Shown here: in pieces, positions 36,210 to 51,956 of the stretch
How positions within the stretch are numbered: the stretch's first letter is position 1
Layout: each line of letters starts with the position of its first letter
Origin: Strigamia acuminata
Lineage: Eukaryota > Arthropoda > Chilopoda > Geophilomorpha > Linotaeniidae
Length of the DNA: 64,000 nucleotides
Reading direction: 5' to 3'
Assembly: GCA_949358305.1 (NCBI GenBank)
Contig: OX442314.1
Location: 14,625,060-14,689,059, forward strand
Notes under the pieces: model-generated
Database searches by the model: none
Told to the model about the DNA's origin: nothing
The model's input: the letters and a program-made list of their open reading frames with translations, nothing else
Program-made: the position numbers and the translations under genes

Positions 36210-39200
36210 ATTGTACGAAAATTAATTTTTATTAAAACAGACGATTTTGAAATAATTAAAAGAGAAATTTAGAGTGCGCCCAGGTCTTTTATACGCTTTT
36301 ATTTCTCCCAAAATACACATTAAAGAGGTTAACTATCTTTTTCAACAGCATTTAATATTAACCAAATGGAGTTTGGCTTAACGTATTTTTCGTATACTCA
36401 CGAACAGGGCCCCAAACAAGGGCAGAGTTCAGGGCCCCGCGGAAAGGGGCAACAGAGTGGAATTAGTTTTCAACTATTATTTATAATAAGTTTTTGTAAT
36501 ACTGTAATTGAAAATTTAAATTTATATTTCTCAATTCTCAGGAGATATAAGAAATTATGAAGAGTATTTTAATAAAAATTAAAAGTTAGGTTGTTAATGT
36601 GACGCATTTAATTAAAAAATACAATTTTCTCAAAAGTTTGCAATAATTATAGCATCACAGTATTGCTCTTGGTTTCAACGAAATTAATTATTGCCGGCCA
36701 AAGCTGCAGTGCAAACCCAAATTAGTGTGACCTTTAATGATACTTTCCATGTTGTTTTGTCGTCATGCAACTTCAGAAACAAACGCATTAAAAGTGATAT
36801 TAAAATATGTAAAATTTAATAAAACGATAATACGACAAGCAGATAACACAGAAATAATGAAAACTTGTATTACCATAGGGACAGATTTTCATCATTTGAA
36901 GAATCGAACATTTTATTGTTGCAAAGACAACAAAATCTCAATCTTTTGCAGAAATTGTTACGTAAACAGACATAAAACGTAATCAAATAAATAAACTTTG
37001 AACTGCAAATTTGCGTTTAGTTTACTGTATGTTTGATGCGAAGATGAAACTTAATCAGAAGAATAAATCTTAAATCGCATATTTGCGCTCAGTTTATGTT
37101 TGATGCTATTACGACGATTGACAAATCAATATGGAGTTGGATTGAGTTTCATATCTACTGTAAAATCCGATGTTGACTTTTGCATTTACGTTGTACTATT
37201 GAATGACAGCCGGAAAACGTTGATTCTGTTTCTGCGCAACTACAAAGTCGGCCGGCAATTTAGTTCTCGAAGGTCGATAAATCAACGCGAACAGATTATT
37301 CCTAATGGCATTCACAAAAAAATTCTTAGATTACCTGACCTGTTTAAAGCAGCAATTGTGAATAAAGATCAACCGCATTCAAGATTCAATACACAGAAAA
37401 TGTGATTTGGGGTTTTTAAACTCGCAACTCGACTTGAATGAAGGAAAAAATTGAGTCTTTATTCTGCGAGCTCTTCTTTGTGCGGTTTGGTGTTATCATA
37501 GCCAAAACCTTGTAGCACGTGAGAAAGCCACAAAAATAGATTGCAAAAGCACAAATGAAAACTAAATAAAAGGATTATCAATTCCCATTTAGAAGCTTGT
37601 GAGACCTAGGGTGGCAATGAACCCAAATTTCTTCTTTCAGCCTCCAGGTCTTAAGAGACGATAGAAAGCTTGAGACGCTAACGAAGTGATTAGGACGACC
37701 TTAATAAGTCATACAATTTTTTTGGAACTTTAACTTTCTGCTCGGAGTAAAGATTATGAATTTTCTAGATATACTATCATGAAATTTCTGCATTGAATAA
37801 AGATTATGAATTTTTTAAATATATTTTTATGAAATTATGAACCGCTAGTTCCTAGCGGACCGTGATAATTCCTCCATTAAAAAAATCTGTATAACATTTT
37901 GAAGTTAATGCCTTAAAATGATTTTTTATTCATTTTTTATGGGATTGCAAAATCATTTTTTATACGTCTTTTCTAGCTCTGGTGGGGTACCTCACATTCC
38001 CTTGTCTATCCAGGGTGCTTTCTGTTGTTGTAGTTGGCCCACTCATTTTTATTTTTAAAAAAACTGGCTTGTTTTAATAATGACAGATTTTTTGGTAATT
38101 CTAGTAAATGGGATAGAAGAAACTAAATAACTGACTTGTGAGTTCGATATACAGTACTATATGTTTGATATTTTTATTTGCTGTAACTTAAAGTTTAAAT
38201 TTACCGCCGCAGTACGTAGTTTACAAAATGATCGTCAAATCTCATTGGCGCTATATTCTGGGGGCAGAGGAAGAGGTCCGTCAATGGTTCATTTCGGTAT
38301 TCATCGAATCAAATAAAATATCCACGACTGTCTTGAGCGACTTTTTCTCTGATTTTGCAGGAGCGGATTCATAGGTTCTTGCAGTTCTCGCAAGAGAATG
38401 ACCCCGTACAGCTAGGGGCTCCCAAATTCCAAAACAGAAATGCAAAACATTTTAATTGTTGAACTTAGCAGACATCACATTGGTATGTCGAGGCGATTCG
38501 TGAACCCTGAGTCCCTTACAAATTTGCCTCCAAATCATGGTAAATGAATTGTGTGCTTGTTCAACTCTCTCAAATGCCTTTGCAATAAAGCAGGTGCATG
38601 GCAATTACCTATTGAGAATTAACTTGAAGCAAAAAATTAAAACACAGAATTCTAACAAGCCAATTGAATGTCAATCTCAAATTTGACGAGGGACGTTTGC
38701 TCACAGGGAACCTTCAGTCCCGCAATCTTCAATCAGTGTTCAGGATAGTAATTGTATAAATGAGATGATGACGATTGACGAGCACTCATTCCCTTTTTCT
38801 CCCACACTCTTATGTTAAATTGGACTATGTTATGTCATCACATCACTCATTATAATCCAAAATTCAAGTGAATTAAACTTTTCCCATCAATAAAATTGAT
38901 ACACTTGCTTGATGTTTTTACTTGTAATATCAATAGGCTAAAGGTCTAGACAAATGAAAACTGGTTGGCGTGTGCCAATGAGGTAAACAAGAGAAGGTTT
39001 TCATGACAACCACGACGACGAGAAAATTTACTTCACCCTCAATTATAATGAAATAAATAAAACTATTCCAAATTTTTCATATCGTGCTCAGCAACGCACT
39101 TGTTTTATTATAAATTCTAATTTTAATGAAATCAGAACATTACATTATTCTTTCATTAGACTTGTATACCGGTACGTTGAATTACATATGCATGCGCAAT

Positions 39201-39665
39201 TTCAGCTAAATCCTGCTAAAAGCTTAATAAAATTCACTTATTATTATTATTACATAATAATATTGTTGATCAAATTAAAGGTCATGTTCTCTTCCCCTTT
39301 AGGTTTATATCACTGCATCGCACATGACCGTAAGTAATCTCGCAAATTTGGTAATCTCAGTTACCGGAAATCAATTTATTTAAACAACATTTATGGCTTT
39401 TATTTTTTCGAAGTATAATTATTTCAATTTCAACACAAAAGAGACGAAATCTATATAATAGTATTGCATCACGCACACGCACACAGTATTGCATCATGTG
39501 CAGTTAGAAAACTATGCGCCTACAAAAACTGTGAATGCAATAAAATCTTTTAGCAAAATTATTTGTTAGCAACTAAACATTTATTGTCGGAAAATCCGGG
39601 ATAGAAAAAAATCGATAGGCTTTAGGCGAAACGGGATTCCCCGTTCGGCGAAATGACATTCGAGT
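36210..39665. other. Intergenic region between the GPCR and the PHD pair
   Basis: About 3.5 kb without a supported gene. Contains GGGCCCC-type repeat scraps (36407-36438, 38415-38434), two similar segments near 36990-37050 and 37060-37105, a direct duplication near 37750-37845 and a 7-bp inverted repeat CCGCTAG-TTC-CTAGCGG at about 37843-37859. Short open frames, such as 37100-37405, show no recognisable family. Confidence 0.5.
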
Positions 39666-39748
39666 GAAACCAGGCACTCGCACCCACACGAGCAACATCC
39701 AATAATGAAGTAAATGACAAGGCGAAAAAATCGACTCGACTAAAACGT

Positions 39749-40809
<1,061 letters not shown>

Positions 40810-41467
40810 CATCTTTAAACGCATGAAATGTCAAACGAAAATTGTGCATAACGCAGACACTAGCGTTTTCTTTAAACAAAATTTATAGTACCGGTATGTT
40901 TTATCAAGAAAGAAAACAAACAACATTTTTTAAAACCGATTTATTATATTTTTTCAGATGATTTAGATTTCAATTGTCTAAATTTATGACATTTTCGTAA
41001 AGTTGAATGTTGACTGTGTAAATTGTGTGTCTCCTATTTATATATATAAATAAAGGTGGGCATTTTTTAAATTTTTTGTGTTGCGTTTTATCTTTGGTTG
41101 AGGATGTCCATGAGATGTGGTTGGGATTTGCACGCTATAATACAGCAACTTTTTACTTTTAATTTCTGTTTTCTGCAAGCTGCTGCAGGAACTTGTTTTG
41201 GCCTTTATGACCGCAGATCTGTGTTCCAACTACTGCTTTCTTGTACCAAAAAATAAATAAATGCTCTACATTAATTTTTTTTTACACTTTCCTTGCTTTT
41301 ATTATGATCTTGCTCCAGACTGGTTTGAAAGAAACTTCCCGACACGCAGATCAGACACAAAAAATAAATTTTAATATCTTGGACAGCAGGACAAAGTAAT
41401 ATGGATTTTTCTCTTTTTTTTCTCTTAATTTTATGAGACGATGCGGTGAAGCACGCTGCAACCGGAA

Positions 41468-41602
41468 ATGTTTAGTGAAGGAGATTACTTGGAAATGCTT
41501 GCCGGATTAAGTCGGCCCAAAGGCGGCATGAATAATGAGACCCATCCGGCTATTCTTGGACCTGGTGTGGATGGAGAAATTTTAAAGAAAAACAGAAAGT
41601 AG
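41468..41602 (+). CDS. Short ORF of 44 codons, unassigned
   Basis: Between the two PHD copies a frame starting MFSEGDYLEMLAGLSRPKGG runs 44 codons to TAG. It is richer in G+C than its surroundings and has protein-like composition, including HPAILGPGVDGE. A stop lies seven codons upstream in frame. It could be a tiny gene, the last exon of an unseen transcript or a fragment of a duplicated gene. Family unknown. Confidence 0.25.
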   Translation: MFSEGDYLEMLAGLSRPKGGMNNETHPAILGPGVDGEILKKNRK

Positions 41603-41882
41603 AGAAACAGCAAATTTCAATTGAAACTTGGATAAAGAAACTCTGCTGGCTGCTGGGAGTAATTAGGCCAAAGAAAATTCCAGTTTTGAACAAAAGCCTG
41701 CATACCGTACACGGATTAGTATAAATCAGGTGTGTGGCCTATAATCCCCCTCCTGAACAAAACTCTCTATTGGTTAATTTAAACTTATCCCCTACAGTTA
41801 TTTAACCATCCCTCGGTCTTACGTGTGCATCTGCATCACACTTTGTGGGGACAACATAAAATTCTTTCAAAATACAGCGGCG

Positions 41883-43049
<1,167 letters not shown>

Positions 43050-43446
43050 TAAAAGGCCGCCTCTAATTTACTTTAGCATAATATTTTAAATTTTCTCTGC
43101 CCGCGACATTTCTCTTTTAAATCTACCTCTGAGCATCCCATTTCCAACCAATGAGATAGCAGCTAATAAACTCTATAGCCATTGAGTGGATCCGGTCGTA
43201 CTAGATACTACCCACGTGGCCATTTAGCTTGCGAAAAAAATACAGTGTATTTTTTAAATCGATTGTCAAAGATTTATGTTTTTTTAAAAAAATAAAAATA
43301 TCTTCTATTCTTGTAAAATCGACTCGAGAGAGGCTATTGATTTAGTTTTCACAGATTGTCGCCAAAACATAAATGGCGCTGACGTTTGGGGGAAAGATCG
43401 AAATATTACGTGCAATCTTTTGACTTTTCGTAACTGTAATATTAAA

Positions 43447-45507
43447 ATGCATGTGTTTTCTAAAGTTTTGGCAATAATAATAACGGTTATTGCTTGTTAT
43501 TATTCTTATTTGAACATTATTAACTCAAAAGAAGGTAATTTAACAACTGCCCCATTTCTACTAAATCAATTCACATTTTATTTTATTTTATTTCGATTTC
43601 TATTTTGCAGAAAGTAAGTCCAAGTCCTTACATTTGCTGATTGGAATTATGTCATCAAGATCCAATTTTGATTATCGCGCGGTTATTCGAACTACATGGC
43701 TAAGCAATATATCAGGATTTAAGCAGACAGGCCGAGTTAATGCCGTATTTGTAATTGGTAAGCGAAGTTGCCCAATTTCACCTGATGACAGGTGGGATAT
43801 CAATTCCTGCACCTTCTGGGATGTGCAATTGCCAAGTAAAAATAATAAGGAAATGCTTGACATAAAATATGATGTAAAACACTTTTATTTGAAGAAAGTA
43901 ATGATACGCAGTGGGCTTGTCAAATAAATACCCAATTTTCTAAAAGCAAAACTCCATATCGAGGTTTAAGCTTTAAGGTACTGATGTGTAAAGACGAGGT
44001 AGAATATAAGATACAATGACTAATTATGTTTTTAAATTATAGATACGGCATCCGATTACAGTAACGAAGTTAGGAGTTTTACAATCCGTTTATGAGCTTA
44101 ATAATAGTGCAACTGTGATGTTATTAAACGCTATTACCAACGTATATTACCATAATTTGAATTACTAAATTCCATTTTATAATTTTAATTTAATAGGATA
44201 TAATGGTTAAAGTGCAGTTTTTACCGACTAAAATGGGAGTGGATAACGCTGGATATTATTATCTACCCATTGATCCGATTATTTTACCACAAGTAACGTA
44301 AATTGATGAAATTAAATAAAATTATTAAAAGTATAATGTCAATATTTGGCTAGAATTTTGAGGCTACGTTAATTGTTGAAAATGAAGTCGGTGAAGTAAG
44401 AATTAATCATCAACACACTTGGAATTTCGCTCATGCAGTTTTTACATTCACACGTGTAAATTAATTGGGATATTTTATTGTAAAGTTATTCTAATTTTTA
44501 AAACTTATTTTAGGTTATTCGAAATGATTATTATTCAATGAAATGGAGAGTTGGTGCTTCAAGTGCCGTTACATTTGGATTTATAATTTATGGTTTAAGA
44601 TAATTTCATTCTCACATTGCGTTGTTTATTAACGGATTCAATTATTTCAGATTTTCTAGGGTTGAAGAATCACATTGAAACAACCCATAAACGTCAGCAG
44701 CAATGGAACACGTTCCTTCTTGATGAGACTATGCAAATTGAAAAAGAAATATCTCAGTTCAACGACATTATTTTTATTGATGTTGTTGATATTTATCGTA
44801 ATCTTCCACTTAAGTTGTTACGATTTTATAAAATGTAAAATTAGGAATCTGGTAGCTTTAAGTTTTAAGTTTTAATCGATTTAAATTTTTGTTTTTAGGG
44901 TTGCAGCGAACTATGACGTAGAATTCATTATGAAGACAGACGATGACGTGTTCCTAAATGTACCTAAGGTCTTACACGAATTGGCAAATCTTAAATCTAC
45001 TTATTCTGAATCGGAGAAAATATGGTGGAGTCGATTTCGCATCAACTGGGCTGCAGATCGAGTTGGCAAATGGGCAGAATTAGAATACGAATCTTTTGTG
45101 TATCCTCCATTTGCCTGTGGTTTAGGAAATATAATATCTCAAGATTTACTGCATTGGTTAGCGAACAACTCGGAAGTATTGCACTCTTATCAAGTTAATT
45201 ATCTCATTTAAAAGGCTACAGGCGTTGTTAATTCATTCAAATATTATTGCAGGGTGAAGATGTTTCTCTTGGAATTTGGCTAGCAGCAATTGGCCCAAAC
45301 CACATAAATGTAAAACAATTAAATAAAAAAAAAGACATTTTATAAATTATTATTTTTATTTTTTAGGATTTTTTGTGGCAATGCGATGGTGGTTGTGTAA
45401 ATGATTCATACAACGTCGGCCAATTAACACCGTTGGAAATTAAGAATGCCTGGACTGCAATGCAGAAGTGTTTCGACATGTGTGGTTGTGATCGAATTAA
45501 CGTGTAA
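43447..45507 (+). CDS. B3GALNT2: B3GALNT2, UDP-GalNAc beta-1,3-N-acetylgalactosaminyltransferase 2
   Basis: Type II membrane glycosyltransferase (GT31 family) of the secretory pathway that adds beta-1,3-GalNAc to GlcNAc; in mammals needed for dystroglycan O-mannose glycans. Ten exons join in frame: 43447-43534, 43611-43897, 44043-44141, 44197-44292, 44354-44455, 44514-44592, 44651-44834, 44899-45193, 45253-45309 and 45367-45507, for 475 residues (human about 500). A signal anchor spans residues 6-20 (KVLAIIITVIACYYS). Family blocks are IRTTWLSNI, VDVVDIYRNLPLKLLRFY, the metal-binding KTDDDVF, RINWAADRVGKWAELEY, PPFACGLGNIIS and GEDVSLGIWLAAIGP. The C-terminus is Cys-rich (MCGCDRINV). The exon 6 donor (GTTTAAG) is weak but needed for frame. 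The stop codon is only 82 bp from the next gene's start. Confidence 0.92.
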
Positions 45508-45588
45508 CTCGATATGTTGGAGTTGAAATGAACCAGCCGTGTGTTCTGGTGATATCGTGCAGTTGTGCGCCTGGACCCGTGAAGCGAG

Positions 45589-47623
45589 ATGAAGAAAATC
45601 ACAACGCTTATTTTTATGGAGTTTTTTAATTTAATTGCATCAGCAGACAAATGTAATTAGAGTACATCCAAAACAACAAATTTGAGTAAATTTTTTAAAA
45701 TAATTTTTTTGGTAGTGGTCATTAATCCTGGTTTAAAAGTGTGGCGTCCTAAGATTAATTTTACGAATTCTGCCGATTGGAGTGAAGGAAAACTGCCTCG
45801 TTCATGCGATAGAGCTATCATTCCTGCACTGTCTGCAGTTTCTGTAAATTTAGCATCAAATCTTCTGCTCCGAGAGCTTGTAAGCGTTGCAAAATCATTT
45901 AAAAACATGGAAAAATAATTTAATTTTGTCAGGTGTTGCCTTTGGAAGGTGAAATAGTATTAAACGATGGAAGCAGTCTCACATTTGGAGCTGATCAATT
46001 AGTTAACTGCAGAGATCCAAGAGGTGAAATTTTATGGGTTGAAATAATAAATTTTTATTTTTGTTTTAACGCAACGTTTAATTTTGTAGATTTACATTAC
46101 AATCCACCTTCTGTAAGCGGTTGGTACGAACCAAGTTCTTGGTCAGTTCCGGGTGAAGAAGAGGAAAATGAAACGTTACCAATCCCAGAATCAGAGCGGG
46201 TTCCTTGTCAATACGATTATGTTGAGTTTCCTGTCAATTCTTCTTATCGTGTTGCAATTGGCGGACCAAATATTAAAGTGAAATCGCTTTTAATTGATGG
46301 AAAAGTATGTTTCGAATTAGATAAATATTTATTTTGTTTGGTATTTAAATATTTAATTTGCAGACTGTAAACACGAGTGAATTTTCGAGATTAGAAAAGA
46401 CAGCGAGTGGAAAAATACGTTTTAGTCGCTCTACATCGCTCGATGTGACTAATGTAAACTGTTCTGATCCGAGTGGATGTGTTTGTCGAGACGAAGATGT
46501 ACGTTTTCGATATTATTTTAAATTATTTTATTTAATTTTTTTAAAAAAATAATTTTTATAGATTTCTGATTTAATTTGCCAATTAACAAAATGTAAAGAA
46601 AACGATTGTTCGGATCCAGTTAAACCAGTTGGAGGATGTTGCGCAATGTGTGGAGCATTTTTAATTGCTGATTGTAAAAAAGATTTTGAATTTTCAAGAT
46701 TAAAAAAATTATACGATTTGTATATTAATAAGGTACGCGTTTTTTTACACAATTTTGGAAGAATTGAATTATTTAAACTCGTTTTAGGATGAGTACAAAA
46801 ACGTTTATGGATATTTATCCAAAATTGACAAAAATCGAGTACAAGTAGTATTTGCCGACAACTTCGAAACTCATCGTGCATCATCATTAGCAATAGAGCT
46901 AGCTGACATTTTGAAAAATGGTTTGAAATAGATTTTGTTTTTTTTTACTGATTGTAGTTTGAGTATCGGTATTTCGTGTTTTAATTCAGACGCATCTGGA
47001 GTTGGTATTTATGGAACATCTAACATTCAATTACAAATATCATCTCATTGGTTGGTGCATGGTCGTTTCATGGGAGGTTAAGACTTTTAAAGTAATCGCT
47101 GTTTTAATATTTTCAATCTCTTAAATTGTTTACAGGTTTATCGGTGGGTGGTGTATTCGGCTTATCGTTCGCCTTCGTGTGTATATTAATTCTCAGTCTG
47201 TTTGCATACGTTACGCTAAAAAAATATGGGTAAGTAAAATTTAATTAGTAAATCGTTAGATGTACCGTGTATTTCAATCGATATTTTTTTAATTATTAGG
47301 TTTGGTAATCTTTCGTTTGGTCGTTTAGATGAAGATAAGTACGAGTCTGATGAATCTGATGAGGAGCAAGCTATTACACAATTTGCTCCGATTGCAGGAA
47401 TTGAAAATCCCATGTACGAGCAGGAGAAAAAGGTTTTTAACTTCACATAAAATCAAATATTATAGTCATTTTTTTTACAATTATTATCTAATTTACACAG
47501 AAAGACCTTACTGTGGAAACTTCCGATTCGGCAGTGGTTGAGCCTGAGCTTGCAGTTGTTTCTACTGAAGTACGAGACAATCCAGCATTTATGGTGTTTG
47601 AAGAATTAAAACATTTGCAATGA
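45589..47623 (+). CDS. AMN: Amnionless, cubilin co-receptor
   Basis: Amnionless anchors cubilin at the membrane and drives its endocytosis; in insects the pair works in nephrocyte protein uptake. Eleven exons: 45589-45652, 45716-45879, 45933-46023, 46090-46304, 46364-46498, 46562-46732, 46788-46920, 46990-47076, 47136-47229, 47300-47432 and 47501-47623, 469 residues. It has a signal peptide (MKKITTLIFMEFFNLIASA), the N-terminal KVWRPKINFTNSADWSEGK block, then SERVPCQYDYVEFP and NCSDPSGCVCRDED. A Cys-rich VWC-like stretch follows (CKENDC...GGCCAMCG), then a transmembrane helix (FGLSFAFVCILILSLFAYV). The tail carries NPMY and NPAF, matching the NPxF/Y endocytic signals of the family. The first exon is the least certain part. 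Intron 3 (66 bp) has no stop and preserves frame. Polyadenylation signals lie at 47639 and 47670. Confidence 0.92.
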
Positions 47624-48086
47624 ATAATTATCGTACTAAATAAAACAAATTGTATTGCATGGGAATTTGAATAAAAATTTTGAAGAAATGAAATTTAAAA
47701 AGTTAAAAAAAATCAACAGGTGGGTTCAAATTAGCTTCAGTGGAAAATTTGATAACATTCGTTTTTATTTTTGGATGTGACATTTTTTACGTAATTTTGC
47801 TTAACGTTAAGGGAGAATTATTTTCTATTTGACCAGGATTTTTTTCGATAGTCTTTTTTTTTACAGCCTTTTTCACTTATTTTACTTATTTGACTTATTT
47901 TATTAGGAGCATTCAATAAAAAGTCATTTATTTTTATTCAAGTATTTATGTATTTGTACCTAATGTTGCTTTGATTTATCGAGAGATGGCGCGTAATAAT
48001 GTAATTACCCACAATTCTTTTCGCTGAGTTAAGCACGCCATTGATGTTAGTTATTTCGTTTAGGCAACGTTTGAAGTTGCCATAAC

Positions 48087-51000
48087 ATGGGTTCGTCAAA
48101 AAAGCATAAGGAGAAGGAAAAAGAACGCGATAGAGAAGTTAGAGAACCAAGATCCCGCCGCAATAGATCAAAATCACCTTCACCACGTTCGCGGTCCCGG
48201 GATCGTCATCGTCGCGATAGAAGAGTCGATAGATCCCGGTCACGTTCAAAAGAAAGAGAACGTAAAAAAGGTCGCGATTACGACGAAAAAGTTAGAAATC
48301 GGGATGACAAATCTGGTAAGTTCGTATTCAGATATTAACAGTTGAAATTTTATAGTAACAAAACTGTTAACAATTTTCTAAGGAAATTATCATGATCATT
48401 TGTTTATTAGACTCGGATAACGAAGCAAAAGGCAGCAGCGGAGTTGGAGAATCGTCCCTGAGTGTTGAAGAAACAAAGTAAGAAATTAATAATTTTTTTG
48501 TAATTTGAATTTGATTTTGACTGTTTAATTTTTTTTATTAAAGTAAGTTACGAGCAAAACTTGGTCTGAAACCATTGGATGTTGGGAAAGGTTTGATAAT
48601 TGAAATTTTTATTTATTTATTTATCTTTTTTGACTTTTCCATTTTAATTATTCGTAGATTCGAAAGATGATGAATGGAAATTTGATAAAGAATTTGTTCA
48701 CAAGCCAGCAGAAAATTGGGGCGACAAGAAAATGGTTCAGACGCTTCGTGAAAGAATTTCAGTTCAAAAAGAAAAGAGGAAAATCGGAGATAAATTAAAG
48801 TAATTCCGATTTTCATTTTAATTGTTTTTCTGAATTATTTATTTATTTATGTATTTTTATTTTTTTTCTATAGGAATGTAAAAACTCTGGGCGATTCCGA
48901 TTCGGATGATGATGGAGCTTTGAATTGGGTTTTAAAAACAAAACAAAAACAAGAAGAGAAAGAAAAAGCGGATAAAAGGGTTTGCAGTTTATTTATTTAT
49001 TCATGCAAACATAGAAATAACATTTTTAATTTTAGGCAAAATTGTTGGAAGAAATGGATGAAGAGTTTGGAATTGGCGATTTAGTTGAAGATGAATTTAA
49101 ACGATTAAAAGGACAAGCTTATTCATCTAGGGATTTAAAAGGGATGACTGTACAACACGATCAGGGCAGATTTTCAGAAGGGCGTGATGTTATTCTAACG
49201 TTAAAAGATAAAGGTAGTAAAATTTAAGTGAAGTAAAGTTTTACCCATGAAATGCAATAATTTGTGTGTTTTGCAGATGTGTTAAATGAAGATGACGATG
49301 TTCTTGTGAATGTTAATTTGATTGACAATGAAAAAGCTGAGAAAAATAATGAATTGAAAAAGCAAAAACCAGGATATGATGCTTATGAAGAACCAGTTGA
49401 TGAATTTGGCAATGTAAAATCAAATTTAAAATAATCAATTGAAATTGTTAATTTATCCATTTATTTTTGTTTCTTTCAGTTGTTGCCTCGCAAACCAATT
49501 TTAAAGAAATACGATGAAGAGATTGAAGGAGTGAAATTAAAGTCGTTTCAACTTGGTAATTTATTTTGCATTAGAATTGTGTTGAAATGTAATTTATTTA
49601 TTTTTTTCTTATCAAATAAATAGGTTCGGGAGGAAATTACGATTTAGAAAGAGAGAGACAATTACACGAGATTCGAAGGAAGTTGCAGATGAAAAATTCT
49701 GTAAGATTTGTAAATTTTCATTGGAAATTTGTGCTAACAGACAATTTTTTTGTTTTACTTGTAGGAATCTTTAGACATGCCTTCGCCTCATTTAGCTTCG
49801 GAATATTACACCACGGAAGAAATGGTAAAATTTTATTGTTTATTTAGTTGTGTCGTTTTACATAATTAAAACCAATTATTTTTTTTTAAAAAAAAATATT
49901 GGTTTAGTTTAATTTTGTATTAATAGATATTTTCATGAATATTAGAAATTTTTATATAAATTTATTCAATTGCTTTGCAAAAAAAAACAACTAATTTCTT
50001 ATTATTATGTAAGATGTCACTTTATTTTTAAATGAACAAGCCAATTGTCCCGGTATTTTTTTATAACTTAGGTCATTACCTAATAGGTGAAATTTAAAAA
50101 ACCCAAGAAAATTTCGAAAGTGCGTAAACCCAAGCGACTAAGAGCCGACGAATTAGCCGCTCTGGCTTCGGCACCTGCCTCGTCGTCCAAATCAAAAACC
50201 GATTTGAAATCGAGGTAAGTTATTTAATTCTACTGCAAATTGACACGAATACAAGTTTTGTTTTAACACTTTAGGAAGATCAAGCAAGAGCCGCAATCTC
50301 CCAGAGAAAGTACGAGTGAAAATGAGAATTCCACAGATGTCGATGTTGGTTTGGTTAAGAAAGAAGAACCTATGGAAATGGATTTTCTAGACGCCGACGA
50401 TTTAGACGGAATCGGCCCGGAAGAAGATCTCACCGGCGTGTCGGTTGAACCGGACGAAGCGGAATTAGAACTTCAATATGCTCTGAATAAAGCTCGCAAA
50501 CTCAAACAAAAACAGGATGCGGCTTCGCTGGATCGAAAAAACGTACACTGGAAATATTAATTTTTAAATTGTGTCTTTAATTTTTTTTTTTCTTTTGTGT
50601 TTTTTAAGGTTATAAGTAGCATTAATTCACAACCTACCACCGAGATGGAGGAAGAGGAGGGCGGGTCACCTTCCAAGGGTCCAAAAGGTTCTATCATATT
50701 GAACTCGACGGCAGAGTTTTGCCGTGCTTTGGGAGATATTCCAACTTATGGTTTGTCGGGCAATCGTGATGAAGATCCTGATGAATTATTGGTAGAATTT
50801 AATGGGAGAAAACGCGGGGTTAGATTTTAATGTTTTTATTTGCTAGGAATTTGATCGGAATTTGCCACTTGTTGATGACAAGAGGCACATCGAGGACGAT
50901 AACAAATCGAATCAGGGCGGGTGGAACGAAGTCGACATCGATGAGAAGCCGATCGAAGTCCAGGTAGTCCGTTTGTCTTTGTTTTGGATATAAATTAATG

Positions 51001-51774
51001 GAACCTTATTTTTTTAGACAAACGATGTGCCGATATTGGAGGAAGAACCGGATGTTAGTGTCGGATTGGCAGGCGCGTTGAAATTAGCGATGAAGAAGGG
51101 CTATTTGGAAAAAGAGTGCAAGAAATTAGCTAGTGCGCCAAGACACAGCCAACTGCAAGCGGCGAATTACACGATCGAGGATAAATCTTTTGTGTATGCT
51201 ATTTTGTTAGGAGCGTTTTAGTTAGTGCTGTATTTAATGCGTGGTTTTGGTTTTTTTAGTGAAGATGATAAATACGGACGTCGTGATCGTTATTGTGCGG
51301 GACCATTGAGCGACTTTAAGGAAAAGGATACGTATAAACCCGATGTGAAATTGGAATACATCGATGACAACGGAAGACTTCTTACACCCAAAGAAGCGTT
51401 TCGTTACTTGTCACACAAGTTCCATGGAAAGGGAAGCGGGAAAAACAAAACTGAGAAAAGGATGAAGAAGTTGCAAGAAGAAGCTGTACGTTTACAATTT
51501 TTTTAAAAAAAAATTTGTATAAAAATGTTTTTATTTTAATTTTTTTTTTTTAAATATTTAGTTGATGAAACAGATGAGTTCAACGGACACCCCGCTCGGA
51601 ACGCTAGCGCTGTTGCAAGAAAAACAAAAGCAGACTCAATCGCCGTACATTCTGCTTAGTGGTGGCAACAAGGCATTAAATCCGTAAGAATGTTTATTGT
51701 TTTAATTTTTTATTTATTTTAATTTTAATGTAATTTTTTTTTTACTCAGGAATGCAATTTCAAAGGCAGTGTGA
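48087..51774 (+). CDS. SART1: SART1, U4/U6.U5 tri-snRNP-associated protein 1
   Basis: SART1 (yeast Snu66) is a scaffold of the spliceosomal tri-snRNP in the nucleus. Eighteen exons: 48087-48315, 48411-48477, 48544-48590, 48658-48799, 48874-48979, 49036-49213, 49277-49413, 49480-49555, 49624-49700, 49765-49824, 50087-50214, 50275-50542, 50609-50791, 50847-50963, 51018-51193, 51260-51485, 51562-51683 and 51750-51774, 787 residues. The N-terminus is [15 protein letters not shown] followed by an RS/SR-rich stretch. Conserved blocks are [102 protein letters not shown] and [15 protein letters not shown]. Most introns are 50-100 bp. Exon 13 is ended at 50791 because the longer alternative would leave a 28-bp intron. 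Confidence 0.95.
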
Positions 51775-51956
51775 TTTTGGTGTGTTGTGTACCTTATCAA
51801 TCAATTTTTGGTATTATATTGATAAATCGTAATGTTTGGTATTAATAATTGTAGGTTACTCACTTGTATTGCATTATTTAGAAAAGAAATTAAAGATTAA
51901 ACAAAAATATTTGATTTGTTTTGAGTGCGTCTACGCTCTGTTTAATTTCGCCGAAG

